Position numbers and translations under genes: made by a program
Part shown: positions 34,238 through 35,298 of the stretch, one piece after another
Layout of the letters: each line of letters starts with the position of its first letter
How positions within the stretch are numbered: position 1 is the stretch's first letter
Notes under the pieces: generated by a model
The model's database searches: none
What the model was told of the DNA's origin: nothing
What the model saw: the letters and a program-made list of their open reading frames with translations, nothing else
NCBI GenBank assembly: GCA_002197525.1
Contig: NFUN01000036.1
Location: 1 to 35,298, forward strand
Reading direction: 5' to 3'
Length of the DNA: 35,298 bases
From: Acidobacteria subdivision 13 bacterium RH2 MAG17b
Lineage (GTDB): Bacteria > Acidobacteriota > Terriglobia > UBA7540

Positions 34238-35125
34238 CTACCAGCCCCGCGTTTGCAGCAGCTCTTTAGGGTCAAGCTTGGCAACGTCGATACCGCGCAT
34301 GGCCTCGCCCAGATCTTCACAGCATTCGGCCACTACTTGCGGCTCGTTGAAGTGCGTGGTCGCGCGCACGATGGCCTTGGCGCGCTGCGCCGGATCAGAC
34401 GATTTGAAGATGCCCGAGCCCACGAAAGTAGCCTCGGCCCCGAGTTGCATGACGAGCGCCGCGTCGGCAGGCGTGGCGATGCCGCCGGCGGAAAAATTCG
34501 GAACCGGGAGCTTCCCGTGCTGCGCCACCCACTTCACCAGATCAAGCGGCGCGCCCAGTTCTTTCGCCTTGGCCATCAACTCTTCCTCGCGCAGCATTGT
34601 GATATGCCGCATTTCGCCCGTGATCGCGCGCAGGTGCCGGACCGCCTCCACGATGTTTCCTGACCCGGCTTCGCCCTTGGTGCGGATCATCGCTGCGCCC
34701 TCGCCAATGCGCCGCAGCGCCTCGCCCAGGTTTCGCGCCCCGCAAACGAAGGGAATCTTGAAGGTCCACTTGTGGATGTGGTGCTCTTCGTCGGCAGGCG
34801 TTAACACTTCGCTTTCGTCGATGTAGTCCACCCCGACCGCTTCAAGCACTTGCGCCTCAACGAAGTGGCCGATGCGGGCTTTGGCCATCACCGGGATCGT
34901 CACCACGCCCATGATCTCCTTGATGATCTTCACCGAAGCCATCCGCGCCACGCCGCCCTCTTTGCGGATGTCGGCGGGTACGCGCTCGAGCGCCATCACG
35001 GCCACCGCCCCCGCATCTTCGGCGATTTTGGCCTGTTCGGCCGTCGTCACGTCCATGATGACGCCGCCTTTGAGCATCTCCGCCAGGCCCGTCTTAAGTT
35101 TCATTGCTTGATCGTTTTCCCACAT
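34238..35125 (-). CDS. pdxS: pyridoxal 5'-phosphate synthase lyase subunit
   Basis: This 295-aa TIM-barrel enzyme builds PLP from ribose 5-phosphate, glyceraldehyde 3-phosphate and ammonia from PdxT. It has the active residues D25 ([13 protein letters not shown]) and K82 ([11 protein letters not shown]), the [14 protein letters not shown] segment and [20 protein letters not shown] at 35125 follows AGGAGG at 5 bases; an upstream start at 35149 is less likely. It has a near-consensus promoter (35165-35193). Confidence 0.97.
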   Translation of the reverse strand: MWENDQAMKLKTGLAEMLKGGVIMDVTTAEQAKIAEDAGAVAVMALERVPADIRKEGGVARMASVKIIKEIMGVVTIPVMAKARIGHFVEAQVLEAVGVDYIDESEVLTPADEEHHIHKWTFKIPFVCGARNLGEALRRIGEGAAMIRTKGEAGSGNIVEAVRHLRAITGEMRHITMLREEELMAKAKELGAPLDLVKWVAQHGKLPVPNFSAGGIATPADAALVMQLGAEATFVGSGIFKSSDPAQRAKAIVRATTHFNEPQVVAECCEDLGEAMRGIDVAKLDPKELLQTRGW

Positions 35126-35164
35126 CGCTTCCTCCTGAAACCATTCCAAAACACATTATGTTCT

Positions 35165-35193
35165 ATCATAAGGGCGAACTTCGCAACTGACAA
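35165..35193 (-). promoter_or_regulatory. sigma-70 promoter of pdxS
   Basis: Minus-strand TTGTCA (35188-35193) and TATGAT (35165-35170) are spaced by 17 bases, placing the start near 35158 and a leader of about 33 bases with the AGGAGG site. No PdxR-type operator is evident. Confidence 0.7.
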
Positions 35194-35298
35194 ACCCGGG
35201 AAGCAACAAATCCGTTACTTGCAATTTCGTGGCAGTTTCGGGGTTTAGCCTAGTCCTGGTCAGCCCACCGCGCCAGTATTTGGCCTTGCGAACCCAAC

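Noticed and set aside
35126-35298. Possible PLP-responsive riboswitch or operator before pdxS
   Set aside because: The leader is only about 33 bases from the predicted start; no structured motif is visible.

Overview
The window is a chromosomal segment of a free-living, moderately GC-rich bacterium with a Gram-negative envelope (apolipoprotein N-acyltransferase Lnt, class A PBP, SPOR protein). Gene content and style (YVTN propeller protein, bacterial GH63-like glucosidase, a Cys-rich protein beside dnaG, many multi-hairpin intergenic elements) suggest an Acidobacteriota-like organism. That is inference; no marker here is decisive. Nearly every gene lies on the minus strand. The only clear plus-strand gene is the GH63-like glucosidase.

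Read in the direction of transcription (high to low coordinates), the right half begins with pdxS behind a good sigma-70 promoter. It continues with an orphan HicB-like protein, an AbiV-family protein, OsmC and pdxT, so the usually adjacent pdxS and pdxT are split. A conserved hypothetical follows, then proS, a small membrane protein overlapping proS, a class A penicillin-binding protein, a CsgG/TolB-like TPR protein, an NfeD-type membrane protease, a slipin, a SPOR protein, lnt, and prfB with an intact +1 programmed frameshift site. prfB meets the glucosidase gene tail to tail with no base between the stop codons.

The middle (14972-16312) is a 1.3 kb gene-poor island of palindromic elements plus an IS110-type transposase relic. 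The left half is a textbook lipid operon: yceD-rpmF-plsX-fabH-fabD-fabG-acpP-fabF, led by a promoter with consensus hexamers but a 15 bp spacer. It is followed by etfB-etfA, a Cys-rich hypothetical, dnaG-rpoD, a YVTN propeller protein and an initiator tRNA-fMet with its own promoter.

The feature least explained by ordinary annotation is a set of intergenic elements built as terminal inverted repeats closing two or three internal hairpins. At least four belong to one sequence family, a fifth shares the architecture and part of the core with different ends, and two more have three hairpins. Several sit against start or stop codons of operon genes. I found no CRISPR array, no intact insertion sequence, no rRNA and no convincing multi-gene defence system. 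The AbiV/HicB insertion between pdxS and pdxT is the nearest thing to one.
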